DNA of 64,000 nucleotides from Nitrogeniibacter sp050293885 (GCA_050293885.1 JBNKNO010000001.1:169414-233413), one strand, 5' to 3'. Positions 26,798 through 36,045 are shown, counted from the stretch's first letter. Notes: generated by a model not told the origin, from the letters alone. Numbers and translations are program-made.

Positions 26798-27745
26798 TCA
26801 ACGCCTCATGCTTTCAATGTAGTCGAGCTTTGGCCCGCGCGGAACGATCCCGCTCGGATTGATGGCCGCGATGCTGTAGTAGCCGGCCTTGATGTGATCG
26901 ACATTGACGCTTCCGGCAAAAGCGGGAAGTTGTAGCAGGCGTTTGAGATAGGCGAGCACGGCCGGATAGGCGGACAAGGGCTTGAGGTTGCACTTGAAGG
27001 CGCCGTAGTAGGCCGGTTCGAAGCGGATGAGGGTGACGAAGGCGCGGATGTCGCTCTCGGTCAGTTGCCCGCCCACCAGCCATTCACGCGTTTGCAGGCG
27101 CTGTTCGAGCCAGTCGAAGGCGGCAAACACGTCACCGACGGCTTCGTCGTAGGCTTTTTGCGTGCTGGCGAAACCCGCGCGATAGACGCCGTTGTTGAAG
27201 GGGGCGTAGAGCCGATCGTTGACGGCGTCGATCTCGCTGACAAGCTCGTCCGGGCACAGGTTGTGGGTGTCGTCGGCAAGCGCACCGAAGCTCCGATCGA
27301 GTATGCGCAGGATGTCGGCCGACTCGTTGTTGACGATCGTGGCCTGGTGGCGATCCCACAGCACGGGCACGGTGGCGCGGCCGGTGTAGTGCGGGTCGGC
27401 GCGCGTGTAGATTTCATGCATGTAGCGCGCGTTGTTGACGGTGTCGGGCGTACTGCCCGGATAGCCGCCAAACTGCCAGCCCTGTTTGGTCAGCCGGGGA
27501 TTGATGATGTCGACACTGATGTGGCGTGCCAGCCCCTTCAGATGCAAGGCGATGAGCGTGCGGCAGGCCCACGGACAGATATAGCCGAGATAGAGGTGAT
27601 AGCGGCCCGATGCGGGCGTGAAGCCCTTGGCGCTGTCCTCGGCGATGGTGTCGCGAAATCCCGATGTCGGTCGGATGAAACGGCCGTCGTCATCGCTTTC
27701 GTGCACCGGTTGCCAGTCTTCGGTCCATCGACCATTCACGAGCAT
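26798..27745 (-). CDS. yqjG: Glutathionyl-hydroquinone reductase (Xi-class GST)
   Basis: Cytoplasmic glutathione transferase of 315 residues of the Xi class, which reduces glutathionyl-hydroquinones to hydroquinones. The diagnostic catalytic motif CPWACR follows YHLYLGYI near residue 55, in a thioredoxin-fold domain; the C-terminal all-helical domain (about 160-300) carries the NNGVYRAGFA and FVTLIRFEPAYYGAFKCN segments typical of YqjG/PcpF. Last gene of a minus-strand run with YceI, cytochrome b561 and DODA dioxygenase genes, a set consistent with quinone or catechol chemistry. Confidence 0.9.
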   Translation of the reverse strand: MLVNGRWTEDWQPVHESDDDGRFIRPTSGFRDTIAEDSAKGFTPASGRYHLYLGYICPWACRTLIALHLKGLARHISVDIINPRLTKQGWQFGGYPGSTPDTVNNARYMHEIYTRADPHYTGRATVPVLWDRHQATIVNNESADILRILDRSFGALADDTHNLCPDELVSEIDAVNDRLYAPFNNGVYRAGFASTQKAYDEAVGDVFAAFDWLEQRLQTREWLVGGQLTESDIRAFVTLIRFEPAYYGAFKCNLKPLSAYPAVLAYLKRLLQLPAFAGSVNVDHIKAGYYSIAAINPSGIVPRGPKLDYIESMRR

Positions 27746-27804
27746 GGGGGCGTCCTGTGGGTTGGCGCAGCGGCCGTCGGACGGCGCGCTGCGCGGGTTG
27801 AAAG

Positions 27805-28374
27805 TTAACGGGCGATGGCTTCGAGCGCGATGTCGATGGTCACTTCGTCGCTCACCGCCGGTGCGTACTTGCCCGCGTTGAACTCGGTGCGTTTGACCAC
27901 CGTGGTCGCGCTGGCGCCGATGGCCGGCTTCTTGGCCATCGGGTGCGGTGCCGACTTGAACGAGGTCACGGTCAGCGTGACCGGCCGGGTCACGCCCTTC
28001 ATGGTCAGATTGCCTTCGATGGTGGCCGGGGCGTCACCGTTGAAGGTTACCTTGGTGGATTTGAAGGTCGCGGTCGGGTAGTCGGCCGTATCGAAGAAGT
28101 CCTTGCCCTGAATGTGTTCGTTGAAGGTGTCGTAGCCGGTGTCGACCGAGGTCATGTCGATGGTGATATCGACCGACGCGGTCCTGGCCTCGGCATCGAG
28201 CGTGACCGTGCCGCTGGTCTTGTCGAAACGTTGCAACTGCTTCGAGTAGCCGAAATGGCTGTACGAGAAACGCGGGTAGGTATGGTGGTTGTCGATGGTA
28301 TAGACCACGGGCTCGGCCAGGGCGGGTGCGGCAAAAACGGTGGCAAGCAGCGCGGCGGAAATGATCTTGTTCAT
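27805..28374 (-). CDS. Periplasmic YceI-family protein (copy 1)
   Basis: Secreted lipocalin-like protein of 189 residues. A Sec signal peptide (ALLATVFAAPALAEP, cleavage near residue 20) is followed by a YceI beta-barrel (about 22-187) with the opening YTIDNHHTYPRFSYSHFGYS and LTMKGVTRPVTLTV strand. YceI proteins bind polyisoprenoids such as isoprenoid quinones. Adjacent to a second YceI gene and cytochrome b561, the same association as yceI-yceJ in Escherichia coli. Confidence 0.92.
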   Translation of the reverse strand: MNKIISAALLATVFAAPALAEPVVYTIDNHHTYPRFSYSHFGYSKQLQRFDKTSGTVTLDAEARTASVDITIDMTSVDTGYDTFNEHIQGKDFFDTADYPTATFKSTKVTFNGDAPATIEGNLTMKGVTRPVTLTVTSFKSAPHPMAKKPAIGASATTVVKRTEFNAGKYAPAVSDEVTIDIALEAIAR

Positions 28375-28410
28375 GATGGATCCTCGTTGTCGGGTGAATC
28401 GGGGGATGAG

Positions 28411-28983
28411 TTACTTCGCCAGTGGCGTCGTGACCAGGTGGAATGAAACGGTGATGGCGTGGGCGACGACATCGTCTTTTGCCCACATGCCGGCGCCGAC
28501 ACCGAAGTCGGTTCGGTTGAGCGTGAAGCTGCCGTCGAATGTGGCGGTGCCGTCTTTTTCAATAACGGTCACCGGTACGGTAATCGGGCGTTTGTTGCCC
28601 TTGATCGACAGCGTGCCGGCGACTTCGAGTTGGCCCGGGCCAATGGCCTTGACTGCGGTGGACTCGAAGCGCGCCATGGGGTGGGTGCCGGTATCGAACC
28701 ATTCGCTGCCTTGAACTTCGTCGTCACCTTCTTCCGAGCCGGTGTCGATGGCCGCAACGGGAACCTCGACAATCGTGCTGGCCGCCGTCGGCGCCGACGG
28801 GTCGTAACGCACGGTGGCTTCGAATTTCGGGAAAGCGCCGTCGAGCGAAACCCCCATCTGGCTGTAGTTGAAGGTGAGCTTGCTGGCGGCTGCGTCCAGC
28901 GTGCCGTAGGGCTGCGCGGCGGCCAGCGCGGGCAGCAACAGGGCGCCAACGAGTGTCAACGGGGCGAGTGTGCGAACTCTCAT
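28411..28983 (-). CDS. Periplasmic YceI-family protein (copy 2)
   Basis: Secreted lipocalin-like protein of 190 residues with an N-terminal signal ending near AAAQP (residue 24) and a YceI barrel (SKLTFNYSQMGVSLDGAF, then GTLSIKGNKRPITVPV). It differs clearly from the neighbouring copy, so the pair is an old duplication rather than a recent one. Spaced 36 bp from copy 1 and 13 bp from the cytochrome gene, supporting cotranscription. Confidence 0.92.
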   Translation of the reverse strand: MRVRTLAPLTLVGALLLPALAAAQPYGTLDAAASKLTFNYSQMGVSLDGAFPKFEATVRYDPSAPTAASTIVEVPVAAIDTGSEEGDDEVQGSEWFDTGTHPMARFESTAVKAIGPGQLEVAGTLSIKGNKRPITVPVTVIEKDGTATFDGSFTLNRTDFGVGAGMWAKDDVVAHAITVSFHLVTTPLAK

Positions 28984-28996
28984 CGCGTTCTCCGGT

Positions 28997-29707
28997 TCAA
29001 TGGTGGTGCGGCAACATGCGCGTCAGCACGTCGTCGCGATCGACAAAATGGTGTTTGACGGCAGCCGCGGCATGCAGCACGACCAACCCCAGCAGCGTGA
29101 AGTTGAGCGCCTCATGTACTTCGGCCAGCGCGTTGCCCAGCGCCTTGTCCTTCGGCAGCAGATCGGGCAGCGGCACGATGCCGAACCAGACCGTCTGAAA
29201 GCCCTTGGCGGAGCTCATGAGCCAGCCGGAAATCGGGATGACGAACATCAGCGCGTACAGCAGCCAGTGGGCAGCGGTGGCGGCGCGTCGCAGGTGCGCC
29301 GGCATGTGCTCGGGCAGGGCGGGTGCCGGGTGCGTCAGTCGCCATCCGAGGCGAAACACCACCAACAGGAAGATCGTCACCCCGGCCCATTTGTGCCACG
29401 AATAGAGNNNNNNNNNNNNNNNNNNNNNNNNNNNNNNNNNNNNNNNNNNNNNNNNNNNNNNNNNNNNNNNNNNNNNNNNNNNNNNNNNNNNNNNNNNNNN
29501 NNNNGGGTGCGTCAGTCGCCATCCGAGGCGAAACACCACCAACAGGAAGATCGTCACCCCGGCCCATTTGTGCCACGAATACAGCTTCAACTTGGTGGGT
29601 GACAGCGGCAGCTCGTGCATGTACACACCGAGGCTGAAACTGGCCGCGATGGCCAAAAAGATCAGCCAGTGCAGGCCGATGGCGGTTTTGGTGTAGCGGG
29701 CGTTCAT
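28997..29707 (-). CDS. Cytochrome b561 family protein (interrupted by assembly gap)
   Basis: Membrane haem b protein with four helices. The opening TKTAIGLHWLIFLAIAASF and the following YSWHKWAGVTIFLLV, AAHWLLYALMFVIPISGWLM and LGLVVLHAAAAVKHH segments hold the paired histidines for two haems. The 97-base N run is flanked by the same 80 bp on both sides (one mismatch); removing one copy plus the Ns (177 bp, 59 codons) leaves an intact 177-residue protein of normal length. The start at 29707 overlaps the dioxygenase stop by 4 bases. Probably passes electrons between quinol and a periplasmic acceptor, together with YceI. Confidence 0.85.
   Translation of the reverse strand: MNARYTKTAIGLHWLIFLAIAASFSLGVYMHELPLSPTKLKLYSWHKWAGVTIFLLVVFRLGWRLTHXXXXXXXXXXXXXXXXXXXXXXXXXXXXXXXXXLYSWHKWAGVTIFLLVVFRLGWRLTHPAPALPEHMPAHLRRAATAAHWLLYALMFVIPISGWLMSSAKGFQTVWFGIVPLPDLLPKDKALGNALAEVHEALNFTLLGLVVLHAAAAVKHHFVDRDDVLTRMLPHHH
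29328..29584. other. Assembly gap 1 with duplicated flanks
   Basis: Ns occupy 29408-29504. Bases 29328-29407 are repeated at 29505-29584 with one difference, an offset of 177 bp. Interpreted as unmerged overlapping contig ends inside the cytochrome b561 gene, not a real duplication. Confidence 0.9.
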
Positions 29708-30540
29708 GCGTGCATCCTCGACGTGTTGGCGTTGATGTCCTCGTGGCCGAGGTGCAGGTGTTCGTCGCCGCCAAACACGAAACTGTCCATGCTCAGCACA
29801 TCGTGGGTGATGCCGCCGTCGACGCGTTGCACGTGTGTCCAGTCCTTGTCGGCGGCACCGATGGCGAAGAACAAGGGGAGAAAGTGTTCGTCCGTGGGAT
29901 GGGCACGGCGCGCGTCGGGCGATGCCACGCGGTAGTTGAGCAGCGCTTCCAGGTCCCCGGCAGCCAGCCGCGCCCCAACCCAGTCGGCAAAGGTGCGCGC
30001 GTACGCGCTGGCTTCGGCGCCGGCCCCGATGTCGTAGAGATTGTGGGTCAGGCTGCCTGAGCCGACGATCAGGATGTCGCGTGCGCGCAAGGGCGCCACG
30101 GACCGCCCCAGTTCGAGCAATGCGAGCGGCGAGGGCGTATGCGGTTGGGCGAGCTGGATCACGGGAACCTGGGCGGTCGGATACAAATGCATCATCGGCA
30201 CCCACGCGCCGTGATCGCGACCCCGCGTGTCGTCGTCGCTGGCGACCAAGCCGCTTTGCGCCAACACCGCGATCACCTCCGCCGCCACCCCCGGCGCGCC
30301 GGGTGCAGGGTAGTCAGTCTGGTAGAGCGCAGGCGCAAAGCCGCCGAAGTCGTGAATGGTGCCGGGTTGCCGGCCGCTCGTGACCGTCAGCGCGCGCGAC
30401 ATCCAGTGCGGCGAAAGCACGAGCACCGCGCGCGGGGTGGGCAGCGCTTTCCCCAATGCGGTCAGTTGAGGTCCGAGCACACCGGGATCGAGCGCGAAGG
30501 TGGGTGATCCGTGTGAAATGAACAGGCTGGGCAAGGTCAT
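29704..30540 (-). CDS. DODA-type extradiol ring-cleavage dioxygenase
   Basis: Class III (LigB-like) extradiol dioxygenase of 278 residues, similar to YgiD/4,5-DOPA dioxygenase. Metal-binding and catalytic histidines are placed as expected: SLFISHGSP near residue 10, LSPHWM near 45, WVPMMHLYP near 125 and GSGSLTHNL near 175. It would open catecholic rings; the physiological substrate is unknown. First gene of the minus-strand operon with cytochrome b561, two YceI genes and glutathionyl-hydroquinone reductase; divergent from a LysR regulator that probably controls it. Confidence 0.9.
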   Translation of the reverse strand: MTLPSLFISHGSPTFALDPGVLGPQLTALGKALPTPRAVLVLSPHWMSRALTVTSGRQPGTIHDFGGFAPALYQTDYPAPGAPGVAAEVIAVLAQSGLVASDDDTRGRDHGAWVPMMHLYPTAQVPVIQLAQPHTPSPLALLELGRSVAPLRARDILIVGSGSLTHNLYDIGAGAEASAYARTFADWVGARLAAGDLEALLNYRVASPDARRAHPTDEHFLPLFFAIGAADKDWTHVQRVDGGITHDVLSMDSFVFGGDEHLHLGHEDINANTSRMHA

Positions 30541-30572
30541 GGTGAGATCGAGAAGGCGGTCAGATGAGATGC

Positions 30573-30588
30573 ATTCATCCTATTGAAT
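30573..30588. promoter_or_regulatory. Candidate LysR operator
   Basis: ATTCA-N6-TGAAT is a perfect inverted repeat in the AT-rich 117-bp space between the divergent dioxygenase and LysR genes. It has the size and symmetry of a T-N11-A LysR box. Confidence 0.5.
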
Positions 30589-30657
30589 GATTTAAGCTGA
30601 ATAAATAGCAATTTGATTGATGTATTGTTACGAAATACGAGACAGTAGGAGGCGGCC

Positions 30658-31563
30658 ATGGACCGGTTTCGCGAGTTGGAAGCGTTTGTCGCTGTGGTCG
30701 AAGCCGGCAGTTTTGTGGCCGCCGGTGAGGTCCTGCGCGTGTCGAAGGCTGCGGTATCGCGTGCGGTGCTCGAGCTCGAGAAGCGACTCGGTGCGCGCCT
30801 GCTGCAACGAACCACGCGGCGCTTGTCGATTACCGAGGCGGGGCGGGCGTACTACGATCGCTGCAAGCAGATTCTGTCGGAGCTCGAAGAGGCGGACAGC
30901 GCGGTCGGCGAGGTGACGGGACACGCGGTGGGCAAGTTGCGCGTCAATGCGCCCGTCTCATTCGGCATTCGCCATCTGACCGACGTCTGGGGCGCCTTCA
31001 TGGCGCGTTATCCGCAGGTGGCGCTGGAAATCGACTTGTCCGACCGGCTGGTCGACGTGGTGGACGAAGGCTTCGACGTGGTGGTGCGCATCAGCCGGCT
31101 CGTCGATTCGACGCTGGTGCATCGCAAACTGGCGACGACCCGCATACTGCCTTGCGCCAGCCCGGCCTATCTTGCCGCACACGGCGAGCCGGCTCATCCC
31201 GATGAATTGGCCGCGCATGCGACGATCGCTTACGAATACGCCGCCCATGGCGATGTCTGGCGATTCACCGGTCCGGATGGTACTCACGAGGTAATGACCC
31301 GCCCGCGGGCCCGGGCAAACAGCGGGGATACCTGCCGCGGTTTGGCGCTGGCCGGGCAGGGCATCGCGCTGGAGCCCGATTTCATGATCGGCGACGATCT
31401 GGCCAGCGGCAGACTGGTGCACGTGCTACCGCAGTATGCCGGGCGAGAAATCGGCATCTATGCGGTCTATCCATCGCGAAAACACTTGTCGGTGAAGGTG
31501 CGCGCGCTGGTCGATTTTCTCGCCGACGTGTTCGCCGATCCGCCCTGGCATGCCGGTCGGTGA
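30658..31563 (+). CDS. LysR-family transcriptional regulator
   Basis: LysR-type regulator of 301 residues: N-terminal HTH at about 1-60 (FVAVVEAGSFVAAGEVLRVSKAAVSRAVLELEKRLGARLLQRTTR) and an effector domain at about 90-295. GGAGGC precedes the ATG. It is divergent from the DODA dioxygenase operon, the classical arrangement for a LysR regulator and its target. The effector is unknown; an aromatic or quinone compound would fit the operon. Confidence 0.92.
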   Translation: MDRFRELEAFVAVVEAGSFVAAGEVLRVSKAAVSRAVLELEKRLGARLLQRTTRRLSITEAGRAYYDRCKQILSELEEADSAVGEVTGHAVGKLRVNAPVSFGIRHLTDVWGAFMARYPQVALEIDLSDRLVDVVDEGFDVVVRISRLVDSTLVHRKLATTRILPCASPAYLAAHGEPAHPDELAAHATIAYEYAAHGDVWRFTGPDGTHEVMTRPRARANSGDTCRGLALAGQGIALEPDFMIGDDLASGRLVHVLPQYAGREIGIYAVYPSRKHLSVKVRALVDFLADVFADPPWHAGR

Positions 31564-31597
31564 ATGGTCGGTGCGGGACGACGGTGGAGGCAGCGCG

Positions 31598-33370
31598 TCA
31601 GATCGCCGGATGGCATGAATCCGGCGACAGTGTGACTTCGACGAGCCCGCGCAGTGCGTTCCCGACGTAGAGGCGACGGGCGCGTGCAAGATCCTCACGA
31701 TGCAATATCGCGACCTTGACCCGGCCGTCACGCAACAAGCGCCGACGGCAGACGCCGTTGAGCAGCCCGCTCGATTCCGGTGGCGTGAGCAGCTCGCCGT
31801 CGATCTCCAGGAACACGTTGCTGCGGCAACCCTCGGTCAGTTCTCCCCGCTCGTTGAACCACAGGGCATCGAAGTGGCCGGCAGCCATGGCCTGCTGCAG
31901 CGCCGCGTCGTAGGCGTGTCGCGCGCTGGTCTTGTGGCGCAATAGCGGGTCATTTGCCGGCATCGGCGCGTCGACCAGAGTGACGGTCGGCGAAGCGGGC
32001 AAGGGGTCAAGGGATGCGCTGGCGAGCGCGAGTTCGCCCGCCTGATTCAGCGTGAGTCGCAAGCGATGTGGGCCGTTCAGCGTTGCCGCGGCTTGTCTCA
32101 GTCGCGTTGCGATACTCGCGGGCTCGCAGGGATAGGCAAAGGCGCGGGCGGAATCGCTCAGTCGCGCCAGATGATCGTCCAGCCAGGGAAGCGGGTCGTC
32201 GCTGCCACCCTCGCAGCGCAAGGTTTCGATGAGCACGATACCCGTGGGCAGATCGCGCAGGAACTTGGTCTTGAGTAGGCATTCGCGCCATTCGTCCTGC
32301 GCGACCGAATCGAACACGATGCCGCTGCCCGTGCCATAGCGGGCCTGGCCGTCAGCGGCGATTTCAAGCGTGCGGATCGGCACGTTGAAGCCGAAGTCGC
32401 CATGCGGGGCGATCCAGCCGATGGCGCCGCAATAGATTTCTCGCGGGGTGGATTCGAGTTCGTGAATGATCTCCATGGCGCGAATCTTGGGGGCGCCAGT
32501 CACCGAGCCGCAGGGGAACAGCGCTTGGAAGATGCGCTGGAGGGACGCCGAGACGTGGCGGGCCGTCACGGTCGATGTCATCTGCCACACGGTCCGGTAG
32601 CGCTCGGCCTCGAACAGGCGACTGACGGCGACGCTGCCCGGTGGCGCCAGCCGACCCAGATCGTTGCGGATCAGATCGACGATCATCACGTTTTCGGCGC
32701 GGTTCTTGGCGCTGCCGGTCAGTGCTTCCGCCGGCGCATCGGCCGGCGCCGTGCCTTTCATCGGGCGGCACATCAACGTGTTGCCGATGCGCTCGACAAA
32801 CAGTTCGGGCGAGCGCGACAACAGCGCGCCATGCGCATGGGTGATGAGCGCGCCGTAGCGCACCGGTTGCGCATCGCGCAGCAGGCGATACAGCGCGCGC
32901 GGGGTGCCATACGCCTGCGCGCTGCATGGAAAGGTGAAGTTGGCCTGGTAGCAGTCGCCGTCGGCAATGTACTGCTGGATGCGCCCGATGGCGGCCAGAT
33001 AGGCGTCGCGATCGATTCCCGCCGTGAAATCGAGCAAACCGGCCGGACCGGGCGCCCCATCCAGCCAGGCGTCGACCTGCGCGTCGGCGAGCGACTCGCA
33101 GTGCGCGAAAACCCAGGCCTCGAGCAACGGGGTCTCGCTGCGTGGACGCAGGGCGGCGAGCTTCGGTTCGAGCGCGTAGCCCAGTTCGTATGAGGCGGCG
33201 ACGGCCACCCAGTTGCCGTCCGCGCCGGCGGCGTCAATGGCGGCGAAGGCGGCGTCGAGCTCGGCCGGCTCTGTGCACCGCAGGTGACGCACGAGACGGC
33301 TCAGGCGAATGGCGCGCTGTCCGTCGAGATTGCTATCGAACAGCGCGACCGGTTCGTCCGAGGCAAACAC
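31598..33370 (-). CDS. pabB: Aminodeoxychorismate synthase component I / 4-amino-4-deoxychorismate lyase fusion
   Basis: Fused folate-pathway enzyme of 590 residues. The N-terminal PabB part (about 1-340) has chorismate-binding motifs including GSVTGAPKIRAMEIIHELE and AIGWIAPHGDFGFNVPIRT; the C-terminal part (about 350-590) is a PLP-dependent class IV aminotransferase fold like PabC (LLKTKFLRDLP start, EGCRSNVFLEIDGELLTPP). Together they would turn chorismate and ammonia into p-aminobenzoate; a separate PabA glutaminase is not in the window. Starts 3 bp after serB, so the two genes are probably cotranscribed. Confidence 0.92.
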   Translation of the reverse strand: MFASDEPVALFDSNLDGQRAIRLSRLVRHLRCTEPAELDAAFAAIDAAGADGNWVAVAASYELGYALEPKLAALRPRSETPLLEAWVFAHCESLADAQVDAWLDGAPGPAGLLDFTAGIDRDAYLAAIGRIQQYIADGDCYQANFTFPCSAQAYGTPRALYRLLRDAQPVRYGALITHAHGALLSRSPELFVERIGNTLMCRPMKGTAPADAPAEALTGSAKNRAENVMIVDLIRNDLGRLAPPGSVAVSRLFEAERYRTVWQMTSTVTARHVSASLQRIFQALFPCGSVTGAPKIRAMEIIHELESTPREIYCGAIGWIAPHGDFGFNVPIRTLEIAADGQARYGTGSGIVFDSVAQDEWRECLLKTKFLRDLPTGIVLIETLRCEGGSDDPLPWLDDHLARLSDSARAFAYPCEPASIATRLRQAAATLNGPHRLRLTLNQAGELALASASLDPLPASPTVTLVDAPMPANDPLLRHKTSARHAYDAALQQAMAAGHFDALWFNERGELTEGCRSNVFLEIDGELLTPPESSGLLNGVCRRRLLRDGRVKVAILHREDLARARRLYVGNALRGLVEVTLSPDSCHPAI

Positions 33371-33373
33371 CGC

Positions 33374-34204
33374 TTATTCGAACAGCCCGAGAATGGCGTC
33401 CAGACCGTGATGATTGAGGCTGCAGTCCGCTTCGGCCCGCAACACGGGCTTGGCGCGGAAGGCCACCGAAAAACCGGCGGCGTGAAACATGGGCAGGTCG
33501 TTGGCGCCATCGCCCGCCGCGATGACGCGGTCGGCCGGTAGCGCCATGTCGTCGCGCACACGCATCAGATGGGCCGCCTTGGCTTCACCGTCGAGGATCG
33601 GGCCGCTGATGCGCCCGGTGAGTTTGCCGGCATCGACTTCGAGTTGATTGGCATAGGCATGATCAAAGCCGAGAATCGTCTTGAGCCGCTCGGTGAAGAA
33701 GGTAAAGCCGCCCGACACCAGCATGGTCGACACCTCGGCGGCCTTGAGCCCGGCAATCAGTGCCTCGGCGCCGGGGTTCAGCCGCAGGCGTTGCTCGAAC
33801 ACGGTGTCGAGTGCGCTCACGTCCAGCCCGGTGAGCAGGGCGACGCGGCGGGTGAGCGACTCGCGAAAGTCGATCTCGCCGCGCATGGCCGCTTCGGTGA
33901 TGGCCGCAACCTCTTGCTTGGCGCCGCATTCGGCGGCGATCTCGTCGATGCACTCGATGTCGATCAGCGTCGAATCCATGTCGGTAACGAACAGGCCGAA
34001 ATCGTCCAGACGGCGCCCTTGCGGAACAAACGCATAGTCGACCGAGGCGTCGTCGCACAACGCCGCCACGCCGTCGCGGGTGGTGGCGCCGACAATGCGA
34101 AAGGCGGCCGGGTGAATCTGTTCGATGCGCTGTGCGTCGGTGTGCTTGGCGAGAGTCTTGAGCAATCCGGTGTCGATATCGCACCCGAGTACGACCAGAT
34201 TCAT
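33374..34204 (-). CDS. serB: Phosphoserine phosphatase
   Basis: HAD-family phosphatase of 276 residues that makes L-serine from phosphoserine. Motif I is FVTDMDSTLI near residue 80, motif II is in STMLVSGGFTFF, and motif III/IV in VIAAGDGANDLPM. An N-terminal domain of about 75 residues precedes the catalytic domain, as in SerB proteins of this group. ATG at 34204 (MNLVVLGCDID) chosen; the frame runs on upstream without support. Confidence 0.93.
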   Translation of the reverse strand: MNLVVLGCDIDTGLLKTLAKHTDAQRIEQIHPAAFRIVGATTRDGVAALCDDASVDYAFVPQGRRLDDFGLFVTDMDSTLIDIECIDEIAAECGAKQEVAAITEAAMRGEIDFRESLTRRVALLTGLDVSALDTVFEQRLRLNPGAEALIAGLKAAEVSTMLVSGGFTFFTERLKTILGFDHAYANQLEVDAGKLTGRISGPILDGEAKAAHLMRVRDDMALPADRVIAAGDGANDLPMFHAAGFSVAFRAKPVLRAEADCSLNHHGLDAILGLFE

Positions 34205-34861
34205 CCTGGAAACCGTAGTTGGACGCGCCCGAGTGTGCGCTTGGCGGGTGCGCTGGCAAGGCGCGACGACGCACAACCTGCACGTTGTAAGGAGGAGCAA
34301 CGCTGCCAGAGCGCCCGCCAAGCGTGCAATAGGGTGCGTAGCGCGCTCACTGGATGGGCGAGCGTCATCGAAGATGAAATCTTTCGCATATTCATGGCCT
34401 TATAGATCTGCACAAGCGGTCAACTGCGGTTTCNNNNNNNNNNNNNNNNNNNNNNNNNNNNNNNNNNNNNNNNNNNNNNNNNNNNNNNNNNNNNNNNNNN
34501 NNNNNNNNNNNNNNNNNNNNNNNNNNNNNNNNGGGCGAGCGTCATCGAAGATGAAATCTTTCGCATATTCATGGCCTTATAGATCTGCACAAGCGGTCAA
34601 CTGCGGTTTCTGGCCCGGATATTTCATCGGGGCGCGGATGGATGGGCGCGTAGTGGGCGATGCAGTTCGGCCGCGAACGACGAAGACAAGGCCGGGCGGC
34701 CTTGGCGAGGAGGCGCGACCGAAATGCACGGCCAATGCGTGCGCAGCCACCGCGCAGGCCCAACGATCCAAAGTGGTTCGGACGTCGGCTGCGGCAAAGC
34801 CACGCGGACATTGACGCTGCGGGCAGAAAGGGGCCGGCCTGGTGAAATTTCCGGGCTAGGA
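34205..34861. other. Intergenic region with assembly gap 2, no gene seen
   Basis: About 480 real bases between the serB start and the aroG stop once the artefact is removed. Ns occupy 34434-34532, and bases 34356-34433 are repeated at 34533-34610 (offset 177 bp). Short frames here have no ribosome sites or recognisable products, and no tRNA or clear terminator was found. It must contain the serB-pabBC promoter, but no convincing -35/-10 pair could be assigned. Confidence 0.6.
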
Positions 34862-35941
34862 TCATGCAATCGACGTCCGCTTGGGCAGCACGTCGCGCAG
34901 CATCTCGCGGGTCTGGCGCAGCATGTCGACCGTGGTGTCCCAACTCACGCAGGCGTCGGTCACCGAGCAGCCGTATTTGAGTTGGCTGAGGTCGGCCGGA
35001 ATCTTCTGGTTGCCGGCCTCGATGAAGCTCTCGATCATGGCGCCGACGATGGACTGATTGCCCTCGCGAATCTGATGCGCCATGTCGCGCAGCACCAGCG
35101 GCTGGTATTCCGGGTTCTTCCACGAGTTGGCGTGCGAGCAGTCCACCACGATGTTCTTTGCCAGCCCGGCCTTTTCAAGCGCTTTCTCGGCCAGATTGAC
35201 CGACACGGTGTCGTAGTTGGGGCGGCCGCCACCGCCGCGTAGCACGATGTGCCCGTAGCGATTGCCGCGCGTGCGCAACACGGCCGAACGCCCTTGGCTG
35301 CTGATGCCGAGAAAACTGTGCGGATTGGCCGCCGAGACGATGCCGTTGACGGCGGCGTCGAGCGAGCCGTCGGTGGTGTTCTTGAAGCCGACCGGGGTCG
35401 ACAGGCCGGAAGCCATTTCGCGGTGGGTCTGCGATTCCGCCGTACGTGCGCCGATGGCGGTCCACGAAATCAGGTCGCCGTAGTACTGCGGGGCAATCGG
35501 GTCGAGTGCCTCGGTGGCGGCGGGCAGGCCGATTTCGTTCACGTCGAGCAGGAACTGGCGCGCCTTGGCCATGCCCTCGTCGATGCGGAAGGAGTCGTCC
35601 ATGTACGGATCGTTGATGTAACCCTTCCAGCCGGTGGCGGTGCGCGGTTTTTCAAAATACACGCGCATCACCAGCAACAAGGTGTCGGAGACTTCATCCG
35701 CCAGCGCCTTGAGGCGTTTGGCGTAATCCAGACCGGCGACCGGGTCGTGGATCGAGCACGGGCCGACGACGACGAACAGGCGCGGGTCTTCGCGATCGAG
35801 AATGGCCTGCACGGCCCGACGACCGGCGAGCACCGATGCGGCGGCCGCGTCGGTGAGCGGCTGGCTCGCCTTGATTTCGCCCGGCGACGGCATGTCGTCC
35901 TGGGCAATGATGTTGAGGTTTTCTGTCTGGGCGACGGTCAT
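34862..35941 (-). CDS. aroG: 3-deoxy-7-phosphoheptulonate synthase (class I)
   Basis: DAHP synthase of 359 residues, catalysing the first step of aromatic amino acid synthesis from phosphoenolpyruvate and erythrose 4-phosphate. Typical AroG/AroF segments are VVGPCSIHDP, MRVYFEKPRTATGWKGYINDP, the SWTAIGARTAESQ stretch and VDCSHANSWKNPEYQ with metal-binding residues. Which aromatic amino acid inhibits it cannot be assigned. A single-gene unit after mfd-type hairpin spacing. Confidence 0.94.
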   Translation of the reverse strand: MTVAQTENLNIIAQDDMPSPGEIKASQPLTDAAAASVLAGRRAVQAILDREDPRLFVVVGPCSIHDPVAGLDYAKRLKALADEVSDTLLLVMRVYFEKPRTATGWKGYINDPYMDDSFRIDEGMAKARQFLLDVNEIGLPAATEALDPIAPQYYGDLISWTAIGARTAESQTHREMASGLSTPVGFKNTTDGSLDAAVNGIVSAANPHSFLGISSQGRSAVLRTRGNRYGHIVLRGGGGRPNYDTVSVNLAEKALEKAGLAKNIVVDCSHANSWKNPEYQPLVLRDMAHQIREGNQSIVGAMIESFIEAGNQKIPADLSQLKYGCSVTDACVSWDTTVDMLRQTREMLRDVLPKRTSIA

Positions 35942-36013
35942 GGTGCGGACCTTTCAGCGGCAAAAGCGCCTATTTTAACGTGCCGGCGTCGCAAAGCCAT
36001 GAACAATGCGAGT

Positions 36014-36036
36014 GGCGGCGCGAATCGTGCGCCGCC
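36014..36036 (-). terminator. Stem-loop after mfd
   Basis: GGCGGCGC, a 7-base loop, then GCGCCGCC form a perfect 8-bp stem 10 bp beyond the mfd stop. There is no T-tract after it, so Rho-independent action is uncertain. Confidence 0.45.
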
Positions 36037-36045
36037 GTGCCGGCT

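Noticed and set aside
34624..34869. Minus-strand frame of 81 codons between serB and aroG
   Set aside because: No ribosome site, composition like other antisense frames (R/P/A-rich), no recognisable domain.
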